A stretch of 64,000 nt of DNA. Source: Burkholderiaceae bacterium (lineage in GTDB: Bacteria > Pseudomonadota > Gammaproteobacteria > Burkholderiales > Burkholderiaceae_E). The stretch lies in the NCBI GenBank assembly GCA_019635275.1, contig JAHBZV010000005.1:1-64000 (forward strand), read 5' to 3'. The position numbers and the translations under genes were made by a program. Positions 40,907 to 54,442 of the stretch are shown here, piece by piece; within the stretch, counting starts at the first letter, position 1, and every line of letters starts with the position of its first letter. The notes beneath the pieces are model-generated. The model was given only the letters and a program-made list of their open reading frames with translations. It was not told the origin of the DNA and did not search any database.

Positions 40907-42373
40907 TCAGAGGCCCGCGAGGCACAGGTACTTCACTTCCAGGTACTCGTCGATCCCGTACTTCGACCCTTCGCGCCCGAGGCCCGATTGCTTGACGCCG
41001 CCGAACGGCGCCTCGGCCGTCGAGATCAGGCCGGTGTTCACCCCGATCATGCCCGACTCGATGCCCTCCGCGGCGCGGAAGATGCGGCCGATGTCGCGCG
41101 AATAGAAATACGCGGCCAATCCGAACTCGGTGTCGTTGGCCATCGCGATCGCCTCGTCGTCGGTCCTGAAGCGGAACAGCGGCGCCACCGGACCGAAGGT
41201 CTCCTCGCGCGCGACCCGCATCTGCGGCGTCACGTCGGTGAGGATCGTCGGCTCGAAGAAGAGTCCGCCGCGCGCGTGACGCTTGCCGCCGAGCGCGAGC
41301 TTCGCGCCCTTCGCGAGCGCGTCGGCCACGTGCTCTTCGACCTTGGCGATCGCCGCCGGCTCGATCAGCGGGCCGATCGTCACGCCCTCTTCGGTGCCCG
41401 CGCCGACCTTGAACTGGGCGACGCGCGCCGCGAGCTTGTTCGCGAACGCGTCGTAGACGCCGTCCTGCACGTAGAGCCGGTTCGCGCAGACGCAGGTCTG
41501 GCCCGCGTTGCGGTACTTCGACGCGAGCGCCCCCTCGACCGCCGCGTCGAGGTCGGCGTCATCGAACACGATGAACGGCGCGTTGCCGCCCAGCTCGAGC
41601 GACAGCTTCTTCACGGTGTCGGCGCACTGGCGCAGCAGGATGCGCCCGACCTCGGTGGAACCGGTGAACGACACCTTGCGCACCACCGGGTTGGTGCACA
41701 TCTCGAGGCCGATCTCGGGCGACTTGTCGCCGTTGCCCACAATGACGTTGAACACGCCCGGCGGGAAGCCCGCCTGCTCGGCGAGCTCCATCAGCGCCAG
41801 CGCCGACAGCGGCGTCGCCTCGGCGGGCTTGGCGACGACGGTGCAGCCGGCAGCGAACGCCGGCGCCACCTTGCGCGTGATCATCGCGATCGGGAAGTTC
41901 CACGGCGTGATCGCCGCGCACACGCCGATGGGCTGCTTGATCGCCAGCAGCCGGCGATCGGGTGCGATGGTCGGGATCACGTCGCCGTATGCGCGCCGGC
42001 CCTCCTCGGCGAACCACTCGACGAACGATGCGCCGTAGACGACCTCGCCGCGCGCCTCGGCCAGCGGCTTGCCCTGCTCGGTGGTCATCAGCAGCGCGAG
42101 ATCGTCGGCGTGCTCGAGGATGAGGTCGTACCACCTGCGCAGCACCGCGGCGCGCTCCTTCGCCGGCTTCGCGCGCCAGGCCGGCAGCGCGCGCTGCGCG
42201 GCGTCGATCGCGCGCCGCGTCTCGGCCGCGCCCATGTCGGTCACCTCGACGATCTTCTCGCCGGTGGCCGGATTGGTCACCGCGAAGCTGCCGCCCGCAT
42301 CGGCGTCGACCCACTTGCCGTCGATGTAGCCCTTGCGCTTGAGCAGTCGCATGTCCTTCAATTGCAGCGTCAT
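40907..42373 (-). CDS. gabD: NAD(P)-dependent succinate-semialdehyde dehydrogenase
   Basis: A 488-residue aldehyde dehydrogenase with the GabD-type active site: the catalytic cysteine in NAGQTCVCANR and the general-base glutamate in LELGGNAPF. PWNFPIAMITRK and the C-terminal GGVKQSGLGREGSKYG also match. It oxidises succinate semialdehyde to succinate in most relatives, though glutarate semialdehyde can be accepted. It precedes the alcohol dehydrogenase gene by 34 bases and follows the sugE-like gene by 33 bases. Confidence 0.88.
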   Translation of the reverse strand: MTLQLKDMRLLKRKGYIDGKWVDADAGGSFAVTNPATGEKIVEVTDMGAAETRRAIDAAQRALPAWRAKPAKERAAVLRRWYDLILEHADDLALLMTTEQGKPLAEARGEVVYGASFVEWFAEEGRRAYGDVIPTIAPDRRLLAIKQPIGVCAAITPWNFPIAMITRKVAPAFAAGCTVVAKPAEATPLSALALMELAEQAGFPPGVFNVIVGNGDKSPEIGLEMCTNPVVRKVSFTGSTEVGRILLRQCADTVKKLSLELGGNAPFIVFDDADLDAAVEGALASKYRNAGQTCVCANRLYVQDGVYDAFANKLAARVAQFKVGAGTEEGVTIGPLIEPAAIAKVEEHVADALAKGAKLALGGKRHARGGLFFEPTILTDVTPQMRVAREETFGPVAPLFRFRTDDEAIAMANDTEFGLAAYFYSRDIGRIFRAAEGIESGMIGVNTGLISTAEAPFGGVKQSGLGREGSKYGIDEYLEVKYLCLAGL

Positions 42374-42406
42374 CGTGTTGTCCTCGATCGATTCGCGAAG
42401 GCCGGC

Positions 42407-42748
42407 TCAGGCAGCGTCGCCGGCGAACTTCAATCCCAGCACGCCCAGCACGATCAGCGCGATGCAGGCCAGCCGCATCGCGCTCGCCGATTCACCGAGC
42501 AGTGCAATCCCCAGCAACGCCGTTCCCGCCGCGCCGATGCCGGTCCAGACCGCATAGGCGGTCCCGGCCGGCAGCACCCGCATCGCGAGCGCCAGCAGCC
42601 AGAAGCTGGCCGCCGCCGCGACCACGACCACGACCGACGGCCACAGTTTCGAGAACCCGTCGCTGTACTTCAGCCCCAGCGCCCAGGCGATCTCGAACAG
42701 CCCCGCCACCACCAGCACCGCCCACGCCTGGCCCACCGACAAGTTCAT
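42407..42748 (-). CDS. sugE: SMR family guanidinium exporter (SugE/Gdx)
   Basis: A 113-residue protein with four membrane helices. The central glutamate lies in [16 protein letters not shown], the pattern of the Gdx/SugE subgroup rather than of the multidrug EmrE subgroup, so guanidinium/proton exchange is likely. ATG 42748. I looked for the guanidine riboswitches that often precede this gene and did not find a convincing one. The function is probably unrelated to the downstream dehydrogenases. Confidence 0.88.
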   Translation of the reverse strand: MNLSVGQAWAVLVVAGLFEIAWALGLKYSDGFSKLWPSVVVVVAAAASFWLLALAMRVLPAGTAYAVWTGIGAAGTALLGIALLGESASAMRLACIALIVLGVLGLKFAGDAA

Positions 42749-43112
42749 CACCCGCTCCTCGTCCCCGAAGGCGGCGCCCGAACGGCGCCCGCGACCCCGC
42801 GACTCACCGATGCGCCCCTGAACCTGGCGCGCCCCTGCCGACCGCGCCGCCGTCCGATCGCTGGGTCCGGTCGGCAGTCCGCCAGGACATCGGCGGAGCC
42901 CCGAGTCGTCCCAGTCACTGTCGTCTTCTTTCATCTCAGCGTAGCGAGCGTGCGAAGCGCGGGGCCGCCGAGGGCGCGGGCGGGGCAGGCAGGGCGGCAT
43001 GCGAGCGACCAAGCGAGTATCGGGGAGCGACTCGCTCGCATGCCGCCCTGCCCGCGCCGCCGCCTGCCTGCCCGCGCCCTCGGCGGCCCCGCGCTTCGCA
43101 CGTTCGCGGAGC
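42749..43112. other. Intergenic region between mmsA and sugE
   Basis: This 364-bp gap holds a 164-bp inverted repeat (listed separately). The remaining 190 bases next to sugE are very GC-rich and contain no gene or recognisable riboswitch. It presumably contains the sugE promoter and the end of the mmsA transcript. Confidence 0.6.
42944..43107. repeat. 164-bp long inverted repeat downstream of mmsA
   Basis: The outer arms (about 42944-42980 and 43071-43107) are complementary except for one base near the ends: CGTGCGAAGCGCGGGGCCGC on the left is matched by its complement on the right. The inner arms (42989-43008 and 43032-43051) are also complementary, centred on GGCATGCGAGCGA, and enclose a 23-base loop. 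The segments between differ slightly in length. The transcript could fold into a very stable hairpin just past the mmsA stop. No T-tract is present. It could be an RNA-stabilising terminator or a mobile palindromic element. Confidence 0.75.
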
Positions 43113-44684
43113 TCACTTCATCGTGGGCATCACGAACTCGGCGCCCGCCCTGATGCCCGCCGGCCACCGTTGCGTCACCGCCTTCAGCCGCGTATAGAAC
43201 CGCACCCCTTCGGGCCCGTGCATGTGGTGGTCGCCGAACAGCGACGACTTCCAGCCGCCAAACGAGTGGAACGCCATCGGCACCGGGATCGGCACGTTCA
43301 CGCCGACCATGCCGACCTGCACGCGATTGGCGAACTCGCGTGCCGCGTCGCCGTCGCGCGTGAAAATCGCGCAGCCGTTGCCGTACTCGTGCTCGTTGAC
43401 CAGCCGAAGCGCGGTCTCGAACGAGTCGGCGCGCACGATCGACAGCACCGGCCCGAAGATCTCCTCGCTGTAGATCCGCATGCCCGGCTTCACGTCGTCG
43501 AACAGGCAGCCGCCCAGGAAGAAGCCCTGCTCATGGCCCTCGACCTTCAGGCCGCGGCCGTCGACGACCAGCTTCGCGCCCTCGGCCACTCCGGCGTCGA
43601 CGTAGCCGCGCACCTTGTCGAGGTGTGCGCGCGTGACCAGCGGGCCCATCTCGGCCGTGCGGTCCATGCCCTGCGTGACGCGGATCTTCGGCACGCGCTC
43701 GGCCAGGCGCGCGACGAGCCGGTCGGCAACGTCGCCGACCGCGACGGCCACCGAGATCGCCATGCAGCGTTCGCCGGCCGAGCCGTAGGCGGCGCCGATC
43801 AGCGCGTCGACCGTCTGGTCGAGGTCCGCATCGGGCATCACCACCATGTGGTTCTTCGCGCCGCCCAGCGCCTGCACCCGCTTGCCGTGGCGCGACGCGG
43901 TCTCGTGGATGTATTTCGCGATCGGCGTGGAGCCGACGAAGCTGACCGCCGCGACCGACGGATGCGTGAGCAGCGCGTCGACCGCGACCTTGTCGCCCTG
44001 CACGACGTTGAACACGCCGTCGGGCAGGCCCGCCTCGCGCAGCAGTCGCGCGATCAGCAGCGACGCGGAAGGGTCGCGCTCCGAGGGCTTGAGCACGAAG
44101 CTGTTGCCGCAGGCCAGCGCGACCGGGAACATCCACATCGGCACCATCACCGGAAAATTGAACGGCGTGATGCCGACGCACACACCGAGCGGCTGGCGGA
44201 TCGAGTACATGTCGATCCCGGTGCCGACCTGCTCGCTGAACTCGCCCTTCAGCAGCTGCGGGATGCCGCAGGCGAACTCGACCACTTCCAGCCCGCGCGT
44301 GACCTCGCCCATCGCGTCGCTGAACACCTTGCCGTGCTCGGCGACGATGCACGCGGCCAGTTCGTCGGCGTGCTGCTCGACCAGATCGCGGAAGCGGAAC
44401 ATCACGCGTGCGCGGCGCAGCGGCGGCGTGGCCGCCCAGCCCGGGAACGCCTTCGCCGCGGCGCTCACCGCAGCGTCGACCTCGCCCGCCGAGGCCAGCG
44501 CCACGCGGCCGCTCACGGCCCCCGTGGCGGGGTTGAACACCGGCGAGTGGCGGGCGCCGGCAGACGGCGCGGCCACCTGCCCACCGATCCAGTGCCCGAT
44601 CTCGGTCGGTTCGCCGGCGACGGCGGCCGGATCGGCTCCCTCGGCCAGGGTCGTGTCGAAGCTGCCCACTTGCGCCTCCTGCAT
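43113..44684 (-). CDS. mmsA: CoA-acylating methylmalonate-semialdehyde dehydrogenase
   Basis: A 523-residue enzyme that converts methylmalonate (or malonate) semialdehyde to propionyl-CoA (or acetyl-CoA) with CO2 and NADH. The catalytic cysteine is Cys307 in GSAGERCMA. The general-base glutamate of ordinary aldehyde dehydrogenases is replaced in QALGGAKNH, which is the MmsA hallmark. ATG 44684. It is divergent from an IclR regulator with a perfect palindrome about 20 bases upstream of its start codon. It may serve valine, inositol or beta-alanine breakdown; no partner dehydrogenase (MmsB) is adjacent. Confidence 0.93.
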   Translation of the reverse strand: MQEAQVGSFDTTLAEGADPAAVAGEPTEIGHWIGGQVAAPSAGARHSPVFNPATGAVSGRVALASAGEVDAAVSAAAKAFPGWAATPPLRRARVMFRFRDLVEQHADELAACIVAEHGKVFSDAMGEVTRGLEVVEFACGIPQLLKGEFSEQVGTGIDMYSIRQPLGVCVGITPFNFPVMVPMWMFPVALACGNSFVLKPSERDPSASLLIARLLREAGLPDGVFNVVQGDKVAVDALLTHPSVAAVSFVGSTPIAKYIHETASRHGKRVQALGGAKNHMVVMPDADLDQTVDALIGAAYGSAGERCMAISVAVAVGDVADRLVARLAERVPKIRVTQGMDRTAEMGPLVTRAHLDKVRGYVDAGVAEGAKLVVDGRGLKVEGHEQGFFLGGCLFDDVKPGMRIYSEEIFGPVLSIVRADSFETALRLVNEHEYGNGCAIFTRDGDAAREFANRVQVGMVGVNVPIPVPMAFHSFGGWKSSLFGDHHMHGPEGVRFYTRLKAVTQRWPAGIRAGAEFVMPTMK

Positions 44685-44703
44685 ATCTGACGGACAATCG
44701 GTT

Positions 44704-44730
44704 TGTTCAGCCGGCTGAACAGTTGTTCAG
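44704..44730. promoter_or_regulatory. Operator candidate for the IclR regulator (18-bp perfect palindrome)
   Basis: TGTTCAGCCGGCTGAACA at 44704-44721 is a perfect palindrome, directly followed by a further TGTTCAG half-site (44724-44730). It lies between the divergent mmsA and IclR genes, 20 bases from the mmsA ATG, so binding would block mmsA transcription or initiation. Confidence 0.65.
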
Positions 44731-44764
44731 CGCGAAGAACACGAGTGTAGCCCACGACGCAGCA

Positions 44765-45577
44765 ATGTCAACCCGATCGCCACAAGCTACGAATCCCGCC
44801 GCCGCCGTCGCGCGCGAGGCGACGCCCGCGCTGGTGCCGGCGGTCGAGCGGGCGGTGCGGCTGCTCGATCATCTCGCCGGGCTGCGCAGGCCGCAACCGC
44901 TGGCCGAGCTGTCGAAAGCGCTCGGGATGCCCAAGAGCAGCCTGCACGCGCTGCTGCACACGCTGGTCGCACTGGGGCTGGCCACGCGCAGCGAGCGCGG
45001 CGACTACGCGCTCGGCGCGAAGCCGGTGCAGTGGGCCGGCGCATTCGGCCAGCAATCGGGGGTGGTCGACGCATTCGACGCGGTCGCCGAGCAGCTGCCC
45101 ACGCTGCGCGAGGAGGCGATCATGCTGGCGGTGCTCGACGGCGCCGAGGTCCTCTACCTCGCCTGCCGGCCGGGCACGCGCGCGCTGGCGGTGAACTTCC
45201 GCGTCGGCGGCCGATTCCCGGCCAGCTGCACCTCGTCGGGCAAGGCGCTGCTGGCCACGCTGCCGCCGGCGCGCGTCCGTGAGTTGCTCGGCAGCCGCCC
45301 GCTGCCTCGGCTCACGCGACACAGCATCGGCAGCGTCGCATCGCTGCTGCGGCAGCTCGAGCAGTTCCGCGCGCAGGGTTACGCGATCGACGACGAGGAG
45401 ACCGCCGAGGGCATGCACTGTTTCGGCGCGCCGGTGTTCGCCGCCGGCCGCAGCGAAGCGGTGGCCGCCGTCGCGGTCAGCCTGATCAAGGCCTCCACCA
45501 GCGCGAGGCGCCGCGACGAAGTGGTGGCGGCGATCCGCGAGCTGGCCGCGCGCGTGTCGCAACGCCTGGGGGCCTGA
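44765..45577 (+). CDS. IclR family transcriptional regulator
   Basis: A 270-residue regulator with an N-terminal winged helix-turn-helix (PLAELSKALGMPKSSLHALL) and a C-terminal effector domain with the usual SCTSSGKALLA and GYAIDDEETAEGMHCF motifs. ATG 44765 is used; a TTG at 44723 would begin in the palindrome and is unlikely. It is divergent from mmsA and most likely controls it. The effector could be a semialdehyde-derived acid. Confidence 0.9.
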   Translation: MSTRSPQATNPAAAVAREATPALVPAVERAVRLLDHLAGLRRPQPLAELSKALGMPKSSLHALLHTLVALGLATRSERGDYALGAKPVQWAGAFGQQSGVVDAFDAVAEQLPTLREEAIMLAVLDGAEVLYLACRPGTRALAVNFRVGGRFPASCTSSGKALLATLPPARVRELLGSRPLPRLTRHSIGSVASLLRQLEQFRAQGYAIDDEETAEGMHCFGAPVFAAGRSEAVAAVAVSLIKASTSARRRDEVVAAIRELAARVSQRLGA

Positions 45578-45700
45578 GATCCCCCGAGTCCGACCCGGAT
45601 CGCCCGTCGCGCCGTGTCGAAGGCGGGGCGCCCGCGCGGCGGAGCACTAGAATCGGTATCGGTCGCCATCGAGGGCGGCCGCGACAGCGCACGAGACCCC

Positions 45701-46720
45701 ATGGCCGCCCACTCGCCTCACCGTGCCGGAGCCGGCACCGACGCCGCAGCCCGCGATCCGCGACCGATCGCGGTCACGCTCGGCGACCCCTGCGGGATCG
45801 GCCCGGAGATCGTGCTCAAGGCCTGCGCCGACCCCTCGCTCGCGCTGCCACTGCGGGTGATCGGCGACACCGGCCTGCTGCGGCGCGAAGCCGCGCGCCT
45901 CGGGCTGCCGATGCCGGCACAGGTCGACTCGATCGTCGAGCTCGGCGCCGACCTGCCCGTCGGCCGCATCGACCCGCGCGCGGGCGACGCCGCCTGGCGC
46001 TTTATCGTCCACGCCGCGCACCTGGCGCTGCGCGGCGAAGTGCGCGCGATCGTCACCGCCCCCATCGCCAAGGAGGCGATGCACGCGGCCGGGCACGACT
46101 TCCCCGGCCACACCGAGTTGCTGGCCGAACTCGCCGGTGGCGTCGACGTGCGGATGATGCTGGCCAACCCCGAGTTGCGCACGGTGCTGGTCTCGATCCA
46201 CCTGTCGCTGCGCGACGCCCTCGGCAAGGTCACCTTCGATAACGTGCTCCAGACGATAGTGATTACTGACACCGCACTTCGGCGCGCCGGGATCGGGCGC
46301 CCGCGGATCGCGGTGGCGGGCCTCAATCCACATGCCGGCGAGGCCGGCATGTTCGGCCGCGAGGAGATCGACACGATCGCCCCCGCCGTCGCGGCAGCGC
46401 GCGCCCGGGGAATCGAAGCGAGTGGCCCCTTCCCGCCGGACACCGTGTTCATGCGGGCTCGCGGGCTGCGCGACTTCGACGTCGTGGTCGCGATGTACCA
46501 CGACCAAGGCCTGATCCCGGTGAAGTACCTGGGGATCGACGACGGGGTCAACGTCACGCTGGGCCTGCCGTTCGTGCGCACGAGCCCCGACCACGGCACG
46601 GCCTTCGACATCGCGGGTCGGCCGGGGCCCGATGGCCGCGGGCTCGCCAGCGCGCATAGCCTGCTCGCGGCGATCCGCGAAGCCGACGCGCTCAGCGCCG
46701 CCGCCCCTCGCGGCCTCTAG
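45701..46720 (+). CDS. pdxA: 4-hydroxythreonine-4-phosphate dehydrogenase
   Basis: A 339-residue enzyme of the DXP-dependent pyridoxal phosphate pathway. Metal-binding histidines lie in HDFPGHTELL, LNPHAGEAGMFG and MYHDQGLIPVKYL, and the TLGDPCGIGPEI start motif is present. ATG 45701 is chosen because upstream sequence is not conserved. A divergent PdxA2 acting on other 4-phospho acids is possible but no DUF1537 kinase gene is adjacent. The CbiM-like gene follows by 16 bases. Confidence 0.92.
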   Translation: MAAHSPHRAGAGTDAAARDPRPIAVTLGDPCGIGPEIVLKACADPSLALPLRVIGDTGLLRREAARLGLPMPAQVDSIVELGADLPVGRIDPRAGDAAWRFIVHAAHLALRGEVRAIVTAPIAKEAMHAAGHDFPGHTELLAELAGGVDVRMMLANPELRTVLVSIHLSLRDALGKVTFDNVLQTIVITDTALRRAGIGRPRIAVAGLNPHAGEAGMFGREEIDTIAPAVAAARARGIEASGPFPPDTVFMRARGLRDFDVVVAMYHDQGLIPVKYLGIDDGVNVTLGLPFVRTSPDHGTAFDIAGRPGPDGRGLASAHSLLAAIREADALSAAAPRGL

Positions 46721-46736
46721 GGAAGCAGGCGCTCAC

Positions 46737-47417
46737 ATGCCCGTGGAAGGCCTGCCTGCGGGCATTGGCTGGCTGGCGATCCTGCTCACCGCGGTGCTCG
46801 TCCTCGACGCCGCCCGCCGCGCCGACTGGGCCGCCCCGACCCGCGAGCACGCAATGTGGGCGCTCGCTACCGCTGGCATCTTCCTCGCCCGGCAGATGAC
46901 CGTCACGATGCCGGGCGGCCTGTCGCTGCAGTACATCGGTTCGGCCTGGCTGGCGCTGTTGCTCGGCTACCCGCGGGCCGTGCTATCGATGTCGCTGATC
47001 GCTGTCGCGCGCGCGGTGCAGTTCGACCTGCCGGTCGCCGATCAGGCGCTGCCGCTGCTGGTGCTGGGCGTCGCTCCCGCCTGGCTGATCTGGCTGATCA
47101 CGCGCGGGCTGCGGCGCTGGCTGCCGCCGAACCTGTTCGTGTTCCTGCTGGGCGCCGGGTTCCTGGGGCTGTTCGCCGCCTACGCGCTGCCGCTGCTGGC
47201 GGCCGCCGGGCTCGGCGCCTGGGCACTGGCCGGGGCCTCGGGCCCGCCGCTACGAACGCAAGCGCTCACCGACTACTGGGCGATGATGCTTCCCTACGCG
47301 CTGCTGCTCGCCAGCGGCGAAGCCTGGCTCGAGGGGATGCTGACGACGCTGCTGGTCGTCTTCGCCCCAGGCAGCGTGCGACTCTTCGACGAGCGCCACT
47401 ACCTGAGGCGTCGATGA
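46737..47417 (+). CDS. CbiM-like energy-coupling-factor membrane protein
   Basis: A 226-residue protein with six to seven membrane helices. GLSLQYIGSAWLALLLGYPRA (as GLSLQYIGSAW and LALLLGYPRA) and the C-terminal ASGEAWLEGMLTTLLVVF stretch resemble the CbiM/NikM substrate-binding component for cobalt or nickel. Classic members start MHIP and use His2 for metal binding; this protein starts MPVEG and lacks it, and no CbiQ or CbiO genes are adjacent. It might bind a different ligand or have lost transport function. It probably shares a transcript with pdxA and converges with pckG, 13 bases apart. Confidence 0.65.
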   Translation: MPVEGLPAGIGWLAILLTAVLVLDAARRADWAAPTREHAMWALATAGIFLARQMTVTMPGGLSLQYIGSAWLALLLGYPRAVLSMSLIAVARAVQFDLPVADQALPLLVLGVAPAWLIWLITRGLRRWLPPNLFVFLLGAGFLGLFAAYALPLLAAAGLGAWALAGASGPPLRTQALTDYWAMMLPYALLLASGEAWLEGMLTTLLVVFAPGSVRLFDERHYLRRR

Positions 47418-47430
47418 CGCGGCGACGCCC

Positions 47431-49353
<1,923 letters not shown>

Positions 49354-49606
49354 GGAAAAACCTCCGTGATTGGGAACCGGCTGCATCGGCGCGGACCCGG
49401 CCGCGCGCGCGCCCGTTGCCTGCGGCATCCGGGCTGCTGTGCGAATTCGTGCGACTGCTTCGGCATGTCTCCCCCGCCGGTCCTGTGTCGGTTCGCGCGA
49501 CGGGGGCCTGTCGCCAGCCAGGCGGCCGGCCGGCGCGGGTCGCGTCCACGGCGGGGGACCGAGTGTACACCCAGCCCGGGAGGGCCGGACGTGACAAAGG
49601 GCGTGT

Positions 49607-50652
<1,046 letters not shown>

Positions 50653-50656
<4 letters not shown>

Positions 50657-52332
50657 GCGGTGCCCGGCATCGGCAGCACGCGCCCGCCCAGGACGGTGCC
50701 GGCGATCCGCACGTCCTTCAGCGCCTCGGGCGCGACCGCCAGCGGGTCGTCGTGCAGCACGCAGAAATCGGCGAACTTGCCGACCTCGATCGAGCCGATC
50801 CGGTCGTCCATCCGCAGCGTGTAAGCCGCGCCCATCGTGATCGCGTGAAGCGCCTGCGGCACGCCGATCCGCTCGTTCTCGCCGAGCACCCGTCCCGACG
50901 ACGTCGTCCGGTTGACCGCGCACCACGCGGTGAACAGCGGCCCGAGCGGGGTGATCGGCGCGTCGGAGTGGATCGCCAACGGCACGCCGTGGTCGAGCGC
51001 GCTGCCGCAGGCGTCCATCCGGCACGCGCGGTCGGGCCCCATCGTCAGCGTGTAGTGCGCGTCGCCCCAGTAGTACAGGTGATTGGCGAACAGGTTCGCG
51101 CAGATGCCCAGCCGCGCCATGCGCCGGAACTGGGCGGCGTCGGCCATCTGGCAGTGCTGCAGCGTGTGGCGGTGATCGGGCCGCGGCCACTTCGCCAACG
51201 CCGCCTCGATCGAGTCGATGGCCAGCTCGGTCGCTTCGTCGCCGTTGGTGTGGATGTGCAGCTGGAAGCCTTCGCGGTGGAAGAACTCGATCGTCGCACG
51301 CATCTCGTCCGGCGGCAGGATCCAGATCCCGTTGTCGTGGCCGTTGAAGTAGCCCGGCCAGCGCAATCGCGCCGAGAAGCCCTGGATCGAGCCGTCGACC
51401 ACCAGCTTGATCGCGCCGAAGTGCAGCCTGGTCGTGTTGCCGGCCATCCGGGTGCGTACTCGCTCGGCGCCTGCCTCGCGCGGGATCGATCCGTCCAGCG
51501 ACACGTAGGCCGGCACGATGCGCACGGGGAAGTCGGGCTCGGCGGTCAGCCGGTGCAGCGTCGCCACGGCGTCGTCGGAGAGGTCGTTGACCAGGTCGGT
51601 CGCGGTCGTCACGCCGGCGAACTGCGCGATGCGGCCGAAGTTGCGCAGGCCCGCCTCGCTCGTGCCGGCGATCCGGAACACGTTGCCGGTGAAGCGCATG
51701 ATCGGAAACATCGCCGCGAACTCCTGCAGTTCGCCGGTCGGCGCACCGCGCTGCGGGCCCGAGTCGAACTTCACCACGCCCTCGGCCTGGGTGTCGCGAT
51801 CGATGCCGGCGCGCGCGAGCGCCGCCGAGTTCACGTTCATCAGGTGCTGGCTGGCGTGGAGGATCACCACCGGCCGCGCAGCCGAGACCCGGTCGAGGTG
51901 CTCGATCGTCATCCGCTCGGCGCCGAAGAAGATCGGGTCGAAACCCCAGGCCAGCAACGGCTGCTGCGGGTCGGTCATCTTCGCTTCGACCGCAATCAGC
52001 CGCTCGACGACTTCGCCGAAACTGCGGCAACCCTGCCAGACGGCGCCGTCGGGCGCGGTCCGCGCGTGGAAACCCACGAACGGGAACTGCCAGAGGCCGC
52101 CCGCCATCAGGTGCGAATGCCCTTCGACCAGGCCCGGCATCAGCACCTTGCCGGCGAAACGCGCGTCGAGGTCGAACGAGCCCCACTCGCGCATCCGCTC
52201 GAGCGACCCGACCGCGAGAACGCGACCGTCGCGCACCGCCACGTGCGTCGCCTCGGGCTGCATCGGGTTCATCGTGATGATCTTGCGCGCCTGGAAGACG
52301 ATGGTGCGCGCGGGATCGGCGGAATGGGTCAT
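50653..52332 (-). CDS. Amidohydrolase family protein (YtcJ-like)
   Basis: A 559-residue metal-dependent amidohydrolase of the YtcJ/N-acyl-hydrolase type. Metal ligands are visible as HSH (LVEGHSHLM), the lysine-containing FGAIKLVVDGS stretch, HIHTNGD, and HSDAPI near the C-terminus. ATG 52332. It lies 65 bases after the last ABC ATPase gene and is coupled to the COG0523 gene by a GTGA overlap. It probably cleaves an amide or similar bond in the imported compound. Confidence 0.87.
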
Positions 52333-52397
52333 CGGTGTCGCTCCGGGGGCTCGAGGAAAGGTGGATCAGCCACGCGCGCGCCGCTTCGGCGGCATGT

Positions 52398-53446
52398 TCA
52401 GGCCGACTGCGGATCGAGGATCGGCCGCGCCCGCCCGTCGATCACCTCGACGCGCCGGCAGCGCACCCAGTGCCCCGGCGCCACTTCACGCAGTGGCGGC
52501 AACCCGATGCCGCAGGCCGGCTCGGCCACGGGGCAGCGACCCGCGAACCGGCAGCCCGGCGGCGGAGAGATCGGGCTCGGCGGGTCGCCGCTCAGCCGGA
52601 TGCGCTTCGCAGCGCGCGCGCGTCCGCCCTTCACGGTCGGCACTGCCGACATCAGCGCGACGCTGTACGGATGCAGCGGCTCGGCGAAGAACGCCGCGCG
52701 CGGCGCGCGCTCGACGATCTGCCCGAGGTACATCACGGCGATCTCGTCGCAGAGGTGCTCGACCACGGCCATGTCGTGCGAGATGAACAGGTAGGTCAGG
52801 CCGAGCTCGCGCTGCAGTCGCGCCAGCAGGTTCAGGATCTGCGCGCGGATCGCGACGTCGAGCGCGGACACCGGCTCGTCGCAGACGACGAGATCGGGCT
52901 GGGTCGCCAGCGCCCGCGCGATGTTGATGCGCTGGCGCTGGCCGCCCGAGAACTGGTGCGGAAACAGCCGCTGCTGCTCGGGGCGCAAGCCCACCTGCGT
53001 GAACAGCTCGGCGACCCGCTCGGTGCGCTGCGCGGGGGTGCCGATGCCCATCAGGTCGAGCGGCGCGCGCACCGCGTCGCCGGCGCGCTGCCGCGGATTG
53101 AGCGACGAAAACGGGTCCTGGAAGATGATCTGCAGCCGCCGGCGCGCCTGGCGCAGCGCCTCGCCTTCGAGCGTGCCGAGGTCGAGCTCGCCGAGCCGGA
53201 TCGATCCCGCGGTGACCGGCGCGAGACGCATCACGGCCAGCGCGGTCGTCGTCTTGCCCGAGCCGGATTCGCCGACCACGGCCAGCGTCGTGCCGCGCGC
53301 GATCTCGAGCGAGACGCCGTCGACCGCCCTGACGACTTCGGGCGGCTTGAACCAGCCCTGCTTCGGGCGCGGGAAGTGCACCTTCAGGTCGCTGACCGAC
53401 AGCAGCGCGGGCGCGCGGCCCGCGGTGCCCAACGTGGCGCTCGCGC

Positions 53447-53450
<4 letters not shown>
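52398..53450 (-). CDS. Peptide-type ABC transporter ATP-binding protein (DppF/OppF-like)
   Basis: A 350-residue ATPase with Walker A GESGSGKT, signature FSGGQRQRI and Walker B LVVCDEPVSALD, plus the C-terminal oligopeptide/dipeptide extension with the cysteine cluster CRFAGRCPVAEPAC. That extension may hold an iron-sulfur site as in DppD/OppF relatives. It overlaps its upstream partner by ATGA and ends the transporter block. Confidence 0.92.

Positions 53451-54441
<991 letters not shown>

Positions 54442-54442
<1 letters not shown>

Noticed and set aside
42749..42940. Possible guanidine-II riboswitch upstream of sugE
   Set aside because: One ACGA-loop hairpin can be drawn with two G-U pairs, but the second ACGA before the ribosome binding site has no complementary flanks, so the required pair of hairpins is not present.
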